The notes: a model not told the origin generated them from the letters alone. A stretch of DNA of 64,000 nt from Anaerolineales bacterium UBA2181 (GCA_002328075.1 DCVT01000027.1:54526-118525); one strand, 5' to 3'; shown: positions 8,095-17,630, counted from the stretch's first letter. Program-made: numbers and translations.

Positions 8095-8196
8095 TCAAGG
8101 ATCTGCCCGCTACTAGTGGTTGCTGCGACCCACCCGCGCGTGGTCCGCATCCTCCCAACGGTTGATGTAACATTACGACACAATTGATCAAGTTTC

Positions 8197-8225
8197 TTGA
8201 CGCTATGCGACAGCTGTGCTATGAT
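8197..8225 (+). promoter_or_regulatory. Promoter upstream of the Lrp/AsnC gene
   Basis: TTGACG (8197-8202), 17-bp spacer, TATGAT (8220-8225). Transcription from about 8232 toward the Lrp-type regulator would give an unusually long leader of about 350 nt. The region 8098-8581 otherwise has no supported gene; it also holds a TTGATCAA palindrome at about 8184. Confidence 0.5.
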
Positions 8226-8581
8226 AATTGTTGTATTGGCGAACCGTGCAGGCGGTGGTCGAGTTGCATACCAAACCGGTCACCTCAACTAGAAATCCGT
8301 CTCGCTCATGGTCATGCTGACAAGCCAGTTGACCGTGGAACCGGCAAACAGGCTGCGCTTCCCATTCCATAATACCTGCTCTTGGCACTTGCTCCCACCG
8401 GCCGGCGCTGTCTCTTGGCCCCGCCTGCACCGGTTCATTTTTCGGGCCGTGGGTCCACACCTTAACGCCCCCGGTCTTGGATACCTCAGGCGCGCGGATG
8501 GCTATTGTTCTGGCACGCGGTGCGGTTTCCCAGGCCGACCCGGCGGAGCGCAGCCGTGAGCGCTCGGTAAGGAATTACCAA

Positions 8582-9154
8582 GTGTCGTCATCACCTATCG
8601 GATCTCGGTCGGAGACCAGGCACGTCCGGACGGAAAACGATCATCGACGGCCGCCCCGGGTGCGGTTGGACGCGATTGACGCCGCCATCATCCAACTGCT
8701 GCAGGCCGACGGCCGCGCTTCGGCGGTGGAGATGGCGCGGCAACTCCCGGGAGTATCACCGCGGGTGGTTCGCTATCGGATTGACCGCCTGCGCGAAGCG
8801 GGCGTTATCAGCGTGGTAGCCGTTGTGCACCCGCAATCGCTGGGTTACGGGGTGATTGCCGATGTGATGGTAGAGACCGAGCCCGGCCGGACATTGCAGA
8901 TCGTCGATGCTCTGGCCGATTTTGATCAGGTACGCTACGTGGCCTATACCGGCGATCGGGACATCAGCATTCAGGTCGTCACCCGGTCCGTGGAGGAATT
9001 GCACGGATTCATCCATCAATCGGTCCAGTTGTTGCCCGGGGTCACGCGGACCCGCACCTACCTGCTACCAGAGACGCGGAAACCGGCATACAATTGGGAG
9101 CTTCCGTCCGATGTGGTGCCGCATGCCGAGACGCGGGTTCCCGGCACCGGCTAA
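8582..9154 (+). CDS. Lrp/AsnC-family transcriptional regulator
   Basis: 190 residues from GTG 8582. The AsnC-type helix-turn-helix starts at about residue 28 (VRLDAIDAAIIQLLQADGRA). A RAM ligand-binding domain follows (VADVMVETEPGR-like core, then VAYTGDRDISIQV). These regulators form octamers and usually sense amino acids. GTG 8582 is preferred because AAGGAA lies 7 nt before it; ATG 8477 and 8498 would add Arg-rich sequence outside the family. It lies 178 bp upstream of the MttB-type methyltransferase in the same direction and may control it. Confidence 0.82.
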   Translation: MSSSPIGSRSETRHVRTENDHRRPPRVRLDAIDAAIIQLLQADGRASAVEMARQLPGVSPRVVRYRIDRLREAGVISVVAVVHPQSLGYGVIADVMVETEPGRTLQIVDALADFDQVRYVAYTGDRDISIQVVTRSVEELHGFIHQSVQLLPGVTRTRTYLLPETRKPAYNWELPSDVVPHAETRVPGTG

Positions 9155-9331
9155 CGGTTGGCCGCGCTGCCAGGGGAGGACGATCAGTCCTGCCTTGCCG
9201 GCGCCTCTTTACCTTTTGAGCAACCCATCCGACTTTTCGTCGGCCCATGGCCGGTCTCCGGCAGTTGGTTCCGCGCCGTTGACCTGAGCAGGTCAACGAT
9301 GTTGACCAGATGGATTACGGGAGGGTGTAGC

Positions 9332-10795
9332 ATGTGTGAACAGCAGTACCAGCCGCGTCTCTACCTGCTCAGCCCGGAGGGAATCGACGATCTGGACCAG
9401 GCGGCCCGGACCATCCTGGAGTCAACCGGTCTCAACGTCCATCACCCGGAAGCCCGCCAGCTGATGATGGCGCGCGGCGCCCGAGCGGCCGAGGGTGCCA
9501 GGTTGGTGATCCCCAGCTCACTGGTTGACCGGGCGTTGGGGACGGCGCCGCGCGAGGTGACCATCTACGACCGGCTCGGCCGGCCGGCGATGCCTCTGGG
9601 GCCGCACCGCATTTACTTTGGCACCGGCTCCGACCTGATGCAAACCCGGGACCTGGATACGGGTCAGCGGCGGCCGTCGACGCTGTCCGACGTGGCCCGC
9701 GCAGCGCACCTGTGCGACGCGTTGCCCGAGATCGATTTCGTCATGTCTTTTGCCCTTCCCCACGATGTGAGCGAGGAAGACGTCGAACCGCAGCAATACC
9801 ATGCCATGGTCAGCTCGACCACCAAACCTGTGATCATGACCAGCTACTCGGGCCGGCCGACCCTGGCGAGGCAACACGCTATGGCCTGCCTTGTGGCGGG
9901 CGACGAGGCCTCCTTCCGGCGCCGGCCGACCTATATCCTCTACGGGCAGTTCGTCTCCCCTCTGCAGCATGACCAGGGGGCGCTGGATCGGTTGCTCTTT
10001 TGCGCCGACCACGAGATCCCGTTGATCTACGTTCCCACCATCATGCCCGGCGCCAGCGGACCCTTGACCTTGGCCGGCTCCCTGGCTCTGGCGGTGGCCG
10101 AGTCGCTGGCCGGCCTGGTGCTGCAGCAGGCGCGCCGGCCGGGCGCCCCCTTTATCTTTGGAGCCTGTGTCAGCCCATTGGACATGCGAACGATGCTCTT
10201 CCCCTACGGTTCACCCGAATGGCGGGCCAGCGATCTGGCTTTGGCCGAGGTAGCCCGCGAATACGGCCTGCCGGTCTTTGGCACTGGGGGTGCCACCGAT
10301 AGCACGCTGGTCGACGCACAGGCCGGCGCCGAGTACGCCAGCAGCCTGTTGGTGGCAGCGTTGGCCGGCACCAACCTCATCCATGACGTAGGATACCTGG
10401 ATTCGGGGATCACCGGCAGCCTGGAGAGCATCGTGCTGGGCGCCGAGGTCACGCGCTGGGTAAAGCAGTTCATGCGCGGATTGGCGGTGTCGCCGGAGAC
10501 CCTGGCACTGGACGTCATCCAGGAGGTAGGCCCGGCCGGTAGCTTTCTCAGTCATCGGCACACGCTGCGCCACCTTCGCCGTGATGTGTGGGCACCGCAA
10601 GTGTCCACCCGCCAACCCCATGGGGAATGGCAGGCGGCCGGCGGTAACGGCTACGCGCAGCGCGCCCAGGCTCAGGCCCGCCAATTGCTTCAGTCGCATC
10701 AGCCGGAACCACTGGACCCGTCCTTGGACCGATCCTTGCGAAATCTCGCGCACCTGGCCGGTTGGCAAACCTCGTCGGCAGCTCCTGGCGCCTAG
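9332..10795 (+). CDS. MttB-family methyltransferase (trimethylamine/betaine type, no pyrrolysine)
   Basis: 487 residues across the MttB fold, with family stretches YFGTGSDLMQTRDLDTG near residue 90, VIMTSYSGRPTL and a C-terminal GGATDSTLVDAQAGAEYASS. The frame has no internal amber codon, so it belongs to the non-pyrrolysine MttB branch. Studied members there demethylate glycine betaine, proline betaine, carnitine or similar quaternary amines onto a corrinoid protein. ATG 9332 has GGGAGG 7 nt upstream; an upstream frame to 9158 is not needed. No corrinoid protein or methyl-corrinoid:folate transferase is adjacent, so the partner must be encoded elsewhere. The Lrp/AsnC gene upstream is its probable regulator. 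Confidence 0.85.
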   Translation: MCEQQYQPRLYLLSPEGIDDLDQAARTILESTGLNVHHPEARQLMMARGARAAEGARLVIPSSLVDRALGTAPREVTIYDRLGRPAMPLGPHRIYFGTGSDLMQTRDLDTGQRRPSTLSDVARAAHLCDALPEIDFVMSFALPHDVSEEDVEPQQYHAMVSSTTKPVIMTSYSGRPTLARQHAMACLVAGDEASFRRRPTYILYGQFVSPLQHDQGALDRLLFCADHEIPLIYVPTIMPGASGPLTLAGSLALAVAESLAGLVLQQARRPGAPFIFGACVSPLDMRTMLFPYGSPEWRASDLALAEVAREYGLPVFGTGGATDSTLVDAQAGAEYASSLLVAALAGTNLIHDVGYLDSGITGSLESIVLGAEVTRWVKQFMRGLAVSPETLALDVIQEVGPAGSFLSHRHTLRHLRRDVWAPQVSTRQPHGEWQAAGGNGYAQRAQAQARQLLQSHQPEPLDPSLDRSLRNLAHLAGWQTSSAAPGA

Positions 10796-10852
10796 CAACA
10801 TTGGTCGCGCCAGTTGTTTGGGCACCGGCGCGGTTTGCCCTCAACCACCCTA

Positions 10853-12955
10853 CTAGCGCATGAAGACCGGCAGGAACGCCCGCGGCCAGGATGGGCGCGG
10901 GACGGCTGTCAACCCGAACATGTCGAGCCCGTTGTTGCCGGCCGCGATCACGCTCCCATCGGCCGAACTGACCCAGAACCAGTCACCGTTGGTGCACGCC
11001 AACAGCAACTGGCCGTTTCCCGCTGCAGTGATTCCGGTTCCGTCAAATGAGCAGTCACCGGCAGCGTTGGGAATGGTGCGGACCACAGCGCCGTTGGCCG
11101 GGTTCGTGCCGTGGAGTGAAGAGGCCAGTTGCCACAGCAACCGGCCGTCAAAGGCGAGACCCTCCACTTCAGTCACGCTCGGGATGGAGCGGATCAGTGC
11201 ACCCGTGCCCGGTTCGTGAAACTGGATCACCGGGACCTCAAGAGACCGGGCCACGGCCAGCGCCCGATGCACCAACTCCAGGCCCTGCAGGCCGGTGAGA
11301 GCCCCGGACCAACGGAACCACTCCACCCCGAACAGGTCGCGGGCCACCACCTCCTGGGAGTGAAAATGGCCGGTGAAGGCCAGCGTTCCATTGGAGGTGA
11401 TGCCGTTGGGTTCACTGGCCCCGGCCGGATAGCTTCCCCGAAGCGCCATGCTCCGGTCCAGCCAGCGCACAGCATCGCCAGACCAGGTTGCCGCCAGGTA
11501 GGCGGGCAGCAGCGCGCCCAGCCCGTACATGTCCAACCCGTTGTTTCCGCTGGCAAAGACCACGCCGGTGATCGAGTCCACCTTGTACCAATTCCCGTTG
11601 GTGCATGCCACAGTCAGTTCGCCCGGCGCGCCGATGGCCAGACCGGTGCCGCCGAAGGCACAACCCTGCGCCGGGTTGGCGATTGACCGCTCCAGAACGC
11701 CGGTAGCCGGGTCGCTGCCGTAGATGGAATACCCCAGGTGCCAGAGCAACGTTCCATCGTAGGCCAACCCTTCTACAGTGTTTCCCAGCTGGCCTGTCGG
11801 CGGTTGGATCGGCACCCGGCGCAGGAATTGGCCGCGCAGCGAATAGTAGTCAATGTTGCCTCCCAAGTCGGCTCTCATCACCGCTAGCTCCTGGCCCACC
11901 AGCTCCATCCCCTGCAGGGCGCCCAGTGGTGCCGACCAACGGAACCGCTCGTTCCCGTTCAGGTCCCGCGCCACCACCTCCTGGCTTTCAGGGTGCCCGG
12001 TAAAGACCAGGGTCCCATCGGTGACCACCCCATTCGGGTCACTTGCCCCGGCCGGCATGGCGCCCACCCGGTTCATGTTTCCGTCCAGCAGGTACACGAA
12101 ATCGAGATTCCATCCGGCCGCCACGTAGACCGGTGCCCCGCTGATGAATGCCAGACCACCGCTGGAGAGTCCCGAGACGCCGGTCGGCCCGATCAGCTTG
12201 GGCGTCCCAGTGTTAGGGTTGATCTGATACAGATTGGCGCCGGTGCTCTGGCTGACCGCATACAGCAGGTCCGCTGCCGGGTCGTATGCCAGACCGGCGT
12301 CGTTCCAGGTCAGACCCGTGTCCGCCACGGTGCTCCAGGTGCGCGTATCCACCTGGTAGACCCGTAGCTCGGTCCCATCGCCGATGCCAAACACCCGGTT
12401 ATGCACCGGATCGGCCGCGATCCCTTCCACGTCGAAACCCGGCGACGGCAGTTCAGCCACTGGTACTCCCGTGTCCGGGTCCGCTTCAAAGAAACCTGCA
12501 TTGATCGCGCCATACAACCGGCCCGTGACCGTGTTATGGGCGAGCCCTTCGGCACCCGCCGGCCCAATCTGGGTCGCGCCGCCGCCATCAATCCGGATGC
12601 GAAGCAGGCCAGCCCATTTGGAGCCCAACAGGGTGTGCGGAATGGCGCCCGGCGCCAGGCCGACGGTGAGATTAGTGACCCCGCTGGCGCCCACTAACGT
12701 CCCCGCGCCGGTCGAAAGATCGAGCAAGTGCAAACCATTGGCATTGCTGTCCTGGCTGAAATAGAGCCAGCCGGCCGCAGCCGGTGCCCTCAATTCGGTG
12801 GCAGGCCGGTGATCCACGTCCGTCAAACCCTGCCGGGACGTCGTGCGGTCCCCCGACTTGGCTCCGGCCGGCGCCGCCATCGAGACCACCATACCGACCA
12901 ACACCAACAGCCCAATTACCACGTACCTGGAATTGCCGGCCCTTTGGGTCACCAT
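10853..12955 (-). CDS. Secreted beta-propeller-like repeat protein
   Basis: 700 residues. The N-terminal signal peptide (residues 1-35) has a hydrophobic core VVIGLLVLVGMVVSM and an APAGAKS cleavage region. The rest is Gly/Asn-rich repeats. Two large copies can be seen: GASDPNGVVTDGTLVFTGH and GASEPNGITSNGTLAFTGH, each followed by SQEVVARDL and an RFRWS/WFRWS element. These look like six- or seven-bladed propeller sheets of the NHL/SMP-30 kind; no enzyme motif is seen. The C terminus is AFLPVFMR, a tail shared with another secreted protein here. ATG 12955 has GGGAGGAG upstream. Function unknown; probably extracellular binding. Confidence 0.75.
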   Translation of the reverse strand: MVTQRAGNSRYVVIGLLVLVGMVVSMAAPAGAKSGDRTTSRQGLTDVDHRPATELRAPAAAGWLYFSQDSNANGLHLLDLSTGAGTLVGASGVTNLTVGLAPGAIPHTLLGSKWAGLLRIRIDGGGATQIGPAGAEGLAHNTVTGRLYGAINAGFFEADPDTGVPVAELPSPGFDVEGIAADPVHNRVFGIGDGTELRVYQVDTRTWSTVADTGLTWNDAGLAYDPAADLLYAVSQSTGANLYQINPNTGTPKLIGPTGVSGLSSGGLAFISGAPVYVAAGWNLDFVYLLDGNMNRVGAMPAGASDPNGVVTDGTLVFTGHPESQEVVARDLNGNERFRWSAPLGALQGMELVGQELAVMRADLGGNIDYYSLRGQFLRRVPIQPPTGQLGNTVEGLAYDGTLLWHLGYSIYGSDPATGVLERSIANPAQGCAFGGTGLAIGAPGELTVACTNGNWYKVDSITGVVFASGNNGLDMYGLGALLPAYLAATWSGDAVRWLDRSMALRGSYPAGASEPNGITSNGTLAFTGHFHSQEVVARDLFGVEWFRWSGALTGLQGLELVHRALAVARSLEVPVIQFHEPGTGALIRSIPSVTEVEGLAFDGRLLWQLASSLHGTNPANGAVVRTIPNAAGDCSFDGTGITAAGNGQLLLACTNGDWFWVSSADGSVIAAGNNGLDMFGLTAVPRPSWPRAFLPVFMR

Positions 12956-13104
12956 TGTCTCCTCCCTAAACTGGTCAAACACCGGTAGCCGCCGGTAACG
13001 CAACATGCCGTAGTGTAGGCCCGTCCCACATTATCGTCAAATCCTCGTTTTCCCTGGCGCGGCGCCGCGGAAGCCGCGCGGTTCGCCAACCGGTCGGGTG
13101 TTGT

Positions 13105-13110
13105 TACAAT
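13105..13110 (+). promoter_or_regulatory. Extended -10 box predicting a leaderless mRNA
   Basis: TGTTACAAT ends at 13110, five bases before ATG 13115 and eight before ATG 13118. A transcript starting 7 bases downstream would begin at or next to the start codon. No Shine-Dalgarno is present. The -35 region is weak. Confidence 0.5.
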
Positions 13111-13114
13111 AGGG

Positions 13115-13681
13115 ATGATGGACGAAAAGGATGTGCTGCGCCAGCAGGTGCTGGCCCTTCGCGCGATGTTGGACCCGGTCGAGGTGATCGCGGCCGGCCG
13201 GTCGCTGTGCCACCGTCTGGCCGCCTGGGACCTTTTTCGGATGAACGACACCGTGCTGGGCTACCTGGCATTTCGCAACGAGATCAGCCTGCAATGGCTG
13301 ATGGAGCAGCACCCGGAGAAGGTCTGGGCGCTGCCGCGCACGCTGACCCGCGGCCGTCTTTTCATCCACCTCTACCAGCCCGGCCGCCTTGAGCGGCACC
13401 GCTTTGGCATGCTCCAACCGGCGGCCGATGCGCCGCCGGTGCCGCTCGACCAGATCGACCTGGTGCTGGTGCCTGGCGTAGCGTTTGACCATGAGGGCGG
13501 GCGGCTTGGGTTCGGTGGCGGATACTATGACCGACTGCTACCCCGCCTGGGTGCCCTGCGGGTGGGGGTTGCCCACCCCGCCTGCATCGTCACCCGTGTG
13601 CCAGTGTCCGAAACTGACGTGCGCATGGACTACCTGGCCTTACCAGACGGCATCTACCGCATCCCCACTCGCCAGGTGTGA
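13115..13681 (+). CDS. 5-formyltetrahydrofolate cyclo-ligase
   Basis: 188 residues, normal for the family. The conserved ATP/substrate motif VPGVAFDHEGGRLGFGGGYY lies at about residues 120-140, with DYLALPDGIY near the end. The enzyme uses ATP to turn 5-formyl-THF into 5,10-methenyl-THF in one-carbon metabolism. Two adjacent ATGs (13115, 13118) are possible; the position of the -10 box favours 13118 for a leaderless transcript. It stands alone, divergent from the propeller gene and converging on lepA. Confidence 0.9.
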   Translation: MMDEKDVLRQQVLALRAMLDPVEVIAAGRSLCHRLAAWDLFRMNDTVLGYLAFRNEISLQWLMEQHPEKVWALPRTLTRGRLFIHLYQPGRLERHRFGMLQPAADAPPVPLDQIDLVLVPGVAFDHEGGRLGFGGGYYDRLLPRLGALRVGVAHPACIVTRVPVSETDVRMDYLALPDGIYRIPTRQV

Positions 13682-13805
13682 GCCCGCGCCAGATCGGCCG
13701 GTGCTTTCCGCAGTAACGGTCCTCACCCGCAGAGCGCCCTCGGCAGGCCCTAACGGCTCTGCCCGCCGGCGGCGCGCCCCTCCAGACAAACGGCCAGAAC
13801 GCCGG

Positions 13806-15608
13806 CTACTCGTCCTCCAGCATCAGGACGGCCATGAATGCTTCCTGCGGCACCGAGACCTGCCCAATCCGCTTCATCCGCTTCTTGCCCGCCTTTTGTT
13901 TTTCCAGCAGCTTGCGCTTGCGGGTCACGTCGCCGCCGTAACACTTGGCCAACACGTCCTTGCGCACCGCCTTGACGTTGGCCCGGCTCAGGACGTGCTT
14001 GCCCACCACCGCCTGGATCGGCACCTCAAATTGCTGGCGCGGGATCAGCTTTTTCAGCTGGCTCACCAGCGCCTGCCCCCGGTGATAGGCATCTTTTTCG
14101 TGCACTATCAGCGCCAGCGCATCGACCGGCTGCTTGTTCAGCAGCACTTCCATTTTGACCAGTTTGTCGGCCCGGTACTCGGCAAACTCGTAATCCAGTG
14201 ATGCGTACCCCCGGGTGTTGGATTTAAGCTTGTCATAAAAGTCCACCACAATCTCGGCCAGGGGGATATCAAAATATAGGATCACCCGGCCGGGAGCGGG
14301 GTACTCTTGTTTGGTGAAAACCCCCCGCCGCTTGGTCACCAGTTCCATCACCGGCCCGTAGTACTGCTCCGGCATAAAGACCTGGATGTGCATCCACGGC
14401 TCGCGTATCTCTTCGATGCTGCTCTCGTCGGGCAAGTCAGACGGCCGGGATATCTCGACGACACGACCGCCCCGCAACGCCACCTGGTACTGCACGCTGG
14501 GTGCGGTGGCCACGATGTCCAGGTCATACTCGCGCTCCAACCGCTCCTGAACAATGTCCATGTGAAAGAGTCCCAGAAACCCGCAACGGAAGCCGAAGTT
14601 GAGCGCCTCCGAGGTCTCGGGCACATATACCAGCGAGGCGTCGTTCAGCTGCAGCTTTTCCAGCGCGTCCCGCAACTCGCCGTAATCCTCTCCCTCTGTG
14701 GGATAGATTCCGGCAAAGACCATCGGCTTAACCGATCGGTAACCGGGAAGCGGTGCTTCGGCCGGCCGGTTACGCTCAGTCAGCGTGTCGCCCACCCGGC
14801 ACTCGCGGACCGTCTTGAGCCCGGTGGCAATGTAACCCACCTCCCCGGCCGCCAATTGCCCCACCGGCCGCATCTCGGGGCCAAAGATGCCAATCTCTAC
14901 CGGGTCCACCGGCGCCCCGGTCACCATCATCCGCAGCGGATCGGTCCGGGCGAAGCCACCATCCACCACCCGGACATACGCAATGACCCCCTTGTAGGCA
15001 TCGTAATGTGAGTCGAAAATCAGAGCCCGGGTCGGTTTGGCTCGGTCGCCCGATGGGGGCGGCACCTGCTGCACCACTGCCTCCAGCACCGCGGACACAT
15101 TGGTCCCCTCCTTGGCTGAAACCCGCACCACCTCGTCCGGATCGCCGCCCAACAGGTCGCATATCTCGTGCGCCACCTCCTCCGGCCGGGCCGAGTCCAG
15201 GTCAATCTTGTTCACCACCGGAACAACCTCCAGCCCGGCATCCAACGCCAGGTAGAGGTTGCCCAGCGTCTGGGCCTCGATCCCCTGCGTCGCATCCACC
15301 ACCAGCAGCGCGCCTTCGCACGCCGCCAGCGCCCGGCTCACCTCGTAGGAAAAGTCTACGTGGCCGGGAGTATCAATCAGGTTCAATTCGTACTGCTCGC
15401 CGTCGGCCGCGGTGTAGTCCATCCGCACCGCGCTGGCCTTGATGGTCACCCCCTTTTCCCGCTCCAGGTCCATCGTGTCCAACACCTGCTCCTGCATTTC
15501 CCGGGCGGTGAGGGTCCCCGTAGCCTCCAAGAGCCGGTCGGCCAGGGTGGATTTGCCGTGGTCTATGTGGGCGATGATGCAGAAATTGCGGATATGGGAT
15601 TGTTCCAT
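13806..15608 (-). CDS. lepA: Elongation factor 4 (back-translocating GTPase LepA)
   Basis: 600 residues, the usual LepA length. G1 is AHIDHGKSTLADRLLEATG, G3 DTPGH, G4 NKIDLDS. The specific C-terminal domain follows with TKRRGVF, GYASLDYEF and GGDVTRKRKLLEKQK. LepA binds ribosomes and helps initiation or recovery under ionic stress. The start MEQSHIRNFCIIAH at 15608 is fixed by family alignment; an in-frame extension to 15830 is spurious. An extended -10 box ends 6 bases before the ATG and there is no Shine-Dalgarno, so the mRNA is probably leaderless. Confidence 0.96.
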   Translation of the reverse strand: MEQSHIRNFCIIAHIDHGKSTLADRLLEATGTLTAREMQEQVLDTMDLEREKGVTIKASAVRMDYTAADGEQYELNLIDTPGHVDFSYEVSRALAACEGALLVVDATQGIEAQTLGNLYLALDAGLEVVPVVNKIDLDSARPEEVAHEICDLLGGDPDEVVRVSAKEGTNVSAVLEAVVQQVPPPSGDRAKPTRALIFDSHYDAYKGVIAYVRVVDGGFARTDPLRMMVTGAPVDPVEIGIFGPEMRPVGQLAAGEVGYIATGLKTVRECRVGDTLTERNRPAEAPLPGYRSVKPMVFAGIYPTEGEDYGELRDALEKLQLNDASLVYVPETSEALNFGFRCGFLGLFHMDIVQERLEREYDLDIVATAPSVQYQVALRGGRVVEISRPSDLPDESSIEEIREPWMHIQVFMPEQYYGPVMELVTKRRGVFTKQEYPAPGRVILYFDIPLAEIVVDFYDKLKSNTRGYASLDYEFAEYRADKLVKMEVLLNKQPVDALALIVHEKDAYHRGQALVSQLKKLIPRQQFEVPIQAVVGKHVLSRANVKAVRKDVLAKCYGGDVTRKRKLLEKQKAGKKRMKRIGQVSVPQEAFMAVLMLEDE

Positions 15609-15614
15609 GCCGCT

Positions 15615-15620
15615 ATTATA
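15615..15620 (-). promoter_or_regulatory. Extended -10 box of lepA
   Basis: On the minus strand TGTTATAAT ends at 15615, with six bases before ATG 15608. A start 7 bases downstream falls on the A of the start codon. The -35 region is poor, as is usual for extended -10 promoters. Confidence 0.6.
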
Positions 15621-15882
15621 ACATCGGCCGATGGAAACCGAGCGGACCGGCGCGAACACAACTGGTTCCGGGTCACCACGTTGCGAGATTTCGGCTCTGA
15701 TGTCTACTGCAAAACGCCGGCGCGTCCATTTTCTGGGCCATACTCGGTCCGGTCCAGCTTGCGCCCGAAAGCAGGGGATCGCTCTGAGCTGCCCCCCCAA
15801 TCGCGCGCCCAACCCACCGAACGCCCTCACCCGCTCCCGCGCCGACCCGTGGCAAACGAAGGACGGTCGCGCCGAACGGATG

Positions 15883-16656
15883 CTAGTCGGCGACCAGAGT
15901 TGCGACGATCGCCGGCAGACCGGGATCCGCCCCCCGCCCCGGCCGCAGCCAGACCAGAAACTCGACGTTCCCGGCTGGACCCTCCAACGGCGAACGGATC
16001 AGGCCGGCCGGGCCCAGCCCGTGGTCATCAGCCCACGCCAGCAACCCCTCAAGCACCGCTTGGTGCACGGCCGGGTCCCGCACCACACCGCCCTTGCCCA
16101 CCTGCCGCCGGCCGGCCTCGAACTGGGGCTTGATCAGTGCCACCATCTCCCCATCCGGTCGCAGCCAACCGCGGGCAACCGGTAGGATAAGCCGCAATGA
16201 GATGAAAGAGACATCCACCACCGCCAGGCCGATTGCTTCCGGCAGCGATTCCAGGAACCGCGCATTTGTTCGCTCCAGCACCACCACCCGCGGGTCCTGC
16301 CGCAGCCGCCAATCCAACTGCCCGTACCCCACATCAATCGCATAGACCCGCGCCGCCCCACACTGCAACAGGCAGTCAGTAAAGCCGCCGGTGCAGGCCC
16401 CGACATCGGCCGCCACCACGCCCCCTACCACCACCGGAAAAGCTTCCAGCGCGGCCGCCAACTTGAGCCCTCCGCGGCTGACGTACGGTGGCGGCTCGGC
16501 CACCAGCAGAACGGCGTCCACCGGTACCAGGGTGCCGGGTTTGTCCACGACCCGGCCGTCCACCCTGACCTCACCCGCCAGGATTAGTCGGCGCGCCAAC
16601 TCCCGGCTGGTAGCCAGGTCGCGCTCCGCCAGCAGCCGGTCCAGCCGCTGTTTCAT
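15883..16656 (-). CDS. tlyA: TlyA-family rRNA 2'-O-methyltransferase
   Basis: 257 residues. An N-terminal S4 RNA-binding domain (residues 1-60, KQRLDRLLAERDLATSREL) precedes an FtsJ-like Rossmann methyltransferase. The SAM site is DVGACTGGFTDCLLQ near residue 92, and VGYGQLDWRLR follows. TlyA methylates cytidines in 16S and/or 23S rRNA and affects capreomycin sensitivity. ATG 16656 overlaps the TGA of the upstream reductase gene by 4 bp, so the two are translationally coupled. Confidence 0.92.
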   Translation of the reverse strand: MKQRLDRLLAERDLATSRELARRLILAGEVRVDGRVVDKPGTLVPVDAVLLVAEPPPYVSRGGLKLAAALEAFPVVVGGVVAADVGACTGGFTDCLLQCGAARVYAIDVGYGQLDWRLRQDPRVVVLERTNARFLESLPEAIGLAVVDVSFISLRLILPVARGWLRPDGEMVALIKPQFEAGRRQVGKGGVVRDPAVHQAVLEGLLAWADDHGLGPAGLIRSPLEGPAGNVEFLVWLRPGRGADPGLPAIVATLVAD

Positions 16657-17630
16657 GCCGCCGTGCTGCCCGCGCCCTCGACGTGCAACGCCTGCTCCCA
16701 GTATGCCAGCGTGTCGCGCAGCGACTGCGCCAGCGGAATGCTTGGCGCCCAACCCAACGCACGCAGCCGCTCCGCGCTGCCCAACAGAACCGGCATCTTG
16801 GCGGGCCGAAGCCGGTAGGCATCGGTCTCCACTCGCACCGAACAGTCGCACAGATCCAGCAACATCTCCAACACCTGAGAGACGCCAACGGCGTGCTCGG
16901 AGCAGATGTGATACACCGCTCCCGCCTCACCCAGGTCAGCCAGCACCTGGTAAGCTCGCACCACATCGCGGACGTCGGTAAAGTCACGGCGCGGGCTCAG
17001 GTTGCCCACATGCATCACCGGCGCCTGCTGGCCCAGGCGGATGGCCGCGACCTGCCGCGCAAAGTCCGGCACCACAAAGCCCGGCCGTTGGCGGGGCCCA
17101 ATGTGGTTGAACGGCCGGGCTTCCAGCACCGGAACGCCGTACGTCCGCCAGTAAACCTGCCCCAGGAAATGCACCGCCACCTTGGACGCCGCGTAAGGAT
17201 GCGCCGGGGCAAATCGGGTGGTTTCCTTCGCCGGCAGGTCCGCCTCGCTCAGGTCGCCGTAGACCTCGGCCGAGGTGACGACCACCGTTCGGGGCGGCAC
17301 GGGTTGGGCGCGAGCCGCCTCCAGCAGGTTGACCGTCCCTTTGACGTTCACGTCCATTGTCAGGTCCGGCCGGGCAAATGACTCACCCACCGAGGCCTGC
17401 GCCGCCAGGTGGTAGATCTGCTCTGGTTCGCAGGCGCCGACGGCCTGCGCCACCTGCTCCCGCCGGGTGATGTCACAGGGCAGGAGCGTCATCTGCTCCG
17501 ACCCTGGGTCCAGGTTCGCCAAACTCTCGCCCGGCAACACCGTGCCGAACACCGTGTGCCCCCGCGCCAGGAGCCACTCTGTTAGGTGCGATCCGACAAA
17601 ACCCGCTATTCCAGTGATCAACACGCGCAT
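16653..17630 (-). CDS. NAD-dependent nucleotide-sugar reductase (GDP-4-keto-6-deoxymannose reductase type)
   Basis: 325 residues, extended short-chain dehydrogenase. The nucleotide-binding motif is ITGIAGFVGSHL at residue 4, the catalytic pair YAASK near 147, and VTSAEVYGDL supplies the serine. RPFNHIGPRQRPGFVVPDFA is characteristic of the GMD/RMD subgroup, making GDP-rhamnose from GDP-4-keto-6-deoxymannose. A 4,6-dehydratase role is less likely at this length. It is the first gene of a two-gene unit with tlyA. A TATAAT on the minus strand at 17671-17666 is a plausible -10 box. Confidence 0.8.
   Translation of the reverse strand: MRVLITGIAGFVGSHLTEWLLARGHTVFGTVLPGESLANLDPGSEQMTLLPCDITRREQVAQAVGACEPEQIYHLAAQASVGESFARPDLTMDVNVKGTVNLLEAARAQPVPPRTVVVTSAEVYGDLSEADLPAKETTRFAPAHPYAASKVAVHFLGQVYWRTYGVPVLEARPFNHIGPRQRPGFVVPDFARQVAAIRLGQQAPVMHVGNLSPRRDFTDVRDVVRAYQVLADLGEAGAVYHICSEHAVGVSQVLEMLLDLCDCSVRVETDAYRLRPAKMPVLLGSAERLRALGWAPSIPLAQSLRDTLAYWEQALHVEGAGSTAA

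Noticed and set aside
15609..15830. N-terminal extension of lepA
   Set aside because: Conserved LepA proteins begin at the MEQSHIRN region; the extension crosses the promoter.
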